From assembly GCF_030503855.1 (NCBI RefSeq), contig NZ_CP129971.1, forward strand, positions 1,557,501 to 1,621,500: a stretch of DNA of 64,000 nt, read 5' to 3'. The notes beneath the pieces were generated by a model, which made no database searches, was not told where the DNA came from, and was given only the letters and a program-made list of their open reading frames with translations. This document shows positions 63,993-64,000 of this stretch, piece by piece (positions within the stretch are counted from its first letter, which is position 1; each line of letters starts with the position of its first letter). Source of the stretch: Marivirga salinae (GTDB lineage: Bacteria > Bacteroidota > Bacteroidia > Cytophagales > Cyclobacteriaceae). The position numbers and the translations under genes are program-made.

Positions 63993-64000
63993 ATTTGTAT

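Overview
This 64 kb window looks like an ordinary chromosomal stretch of an AT-rich Bacteroidota, most likely a marine gliding member of the Cytophagales. A Marivirga-like genus is my guess from memory, at low confidence. Supporting signs are several promoters of the Bacteroidota form TTG-N20-TAnnTTTG, weak ribosome binding sites, large TonB-dependent receptors with a carboxypeptidase-like N-terminal domain, small families with a Bacteroidota distribution (2TM protein, HTH_34 regulator, 47-residue basic protein), a CrtA-type carotenoid oxygenase, and an alpha-oxoamine synthase that could make sulfonolipid or sphingolipid bases. I see no phage, insertion sequence, CRISPR array or rRNA operon.

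Layout. 1-8 kb: a cut C-terminal membrane tail, an alpha/beta hydrolase-OsmC fusion, a TerB-like protein, a 47-residue basic protein, a TatT-like lipid-handling protein, an acyl-CoA thioesterase, a flavin reductase and asparagine synthetase. 8-12 kb: a degenerate Nudix regulator divergent from 6-phosphofructokinase, an N-acetylglucosamine-kinase-like protein and a ROK kinase, with a clear operator inside the pfkA promoter. 12.7-21.6 kb: a 2-oxoglutarate oxygenase, an alpha-oxoamine synthase, an outer-membrane receptor, an HtrA protease, a zinc phospholipase-like protein, ribosomal protein S20 and RadC. 21.6-28.8 kb: a PAS sensor lacking a kinase domain, a second thioesterase, an OMP/membrane protein/winged-helix trio, a 2TM gene with no AUG start, and a TPR histidine kinase whose GTG start lies in a perfect hairpin arm.

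28.8-36.8 kb is a sulfur and metal stress block: an OprD-like porin, a CstB-like metallo-beta-lactamase/pseudorhodanese/rhodanese enzyme, a zero-gap ArsR-Crp/Fnr operon, a PIN toxin with a tiny downstream partner, a CopA copper ATPase, an FMN reductase and a YceI protein. A Crp-type palindrome sits near -42 of the CstB-like promoter. 36.9-41.8 kb is purine and NAD salvage (purine nucleoside phosphorylase, then macro domain - pncB - pncA). 42.7-46.8 kb encodes a MacA/MacB/TolC-like efflux operon without an ATPase. 47-60 kb carries a methyltransferase, a TonB receptor, a fasciclin lipoprotein, an amidohydrolase lipoprotein, a PaaE-type ferredoxin reductase, an M3 peptidase and CrtA. A cholesterol-oxidase-like GMC oxidoreductase with visibly higher GC follows.

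The most unusual structure is at the right edge. An intact tRNA-Val(TAC) is followed on the same strand by a terminator, a small GIY-YIG nuclease gene, and a degenerate second tRNA-Val. The nuclease stop codon is formed by the acceptor-stem sequence of the degenerate tRNA, which has a replaced anticodon arm and about 50 nt inserted in its T arm. This looks like a tRNA-targeting homing cassette and its scar.
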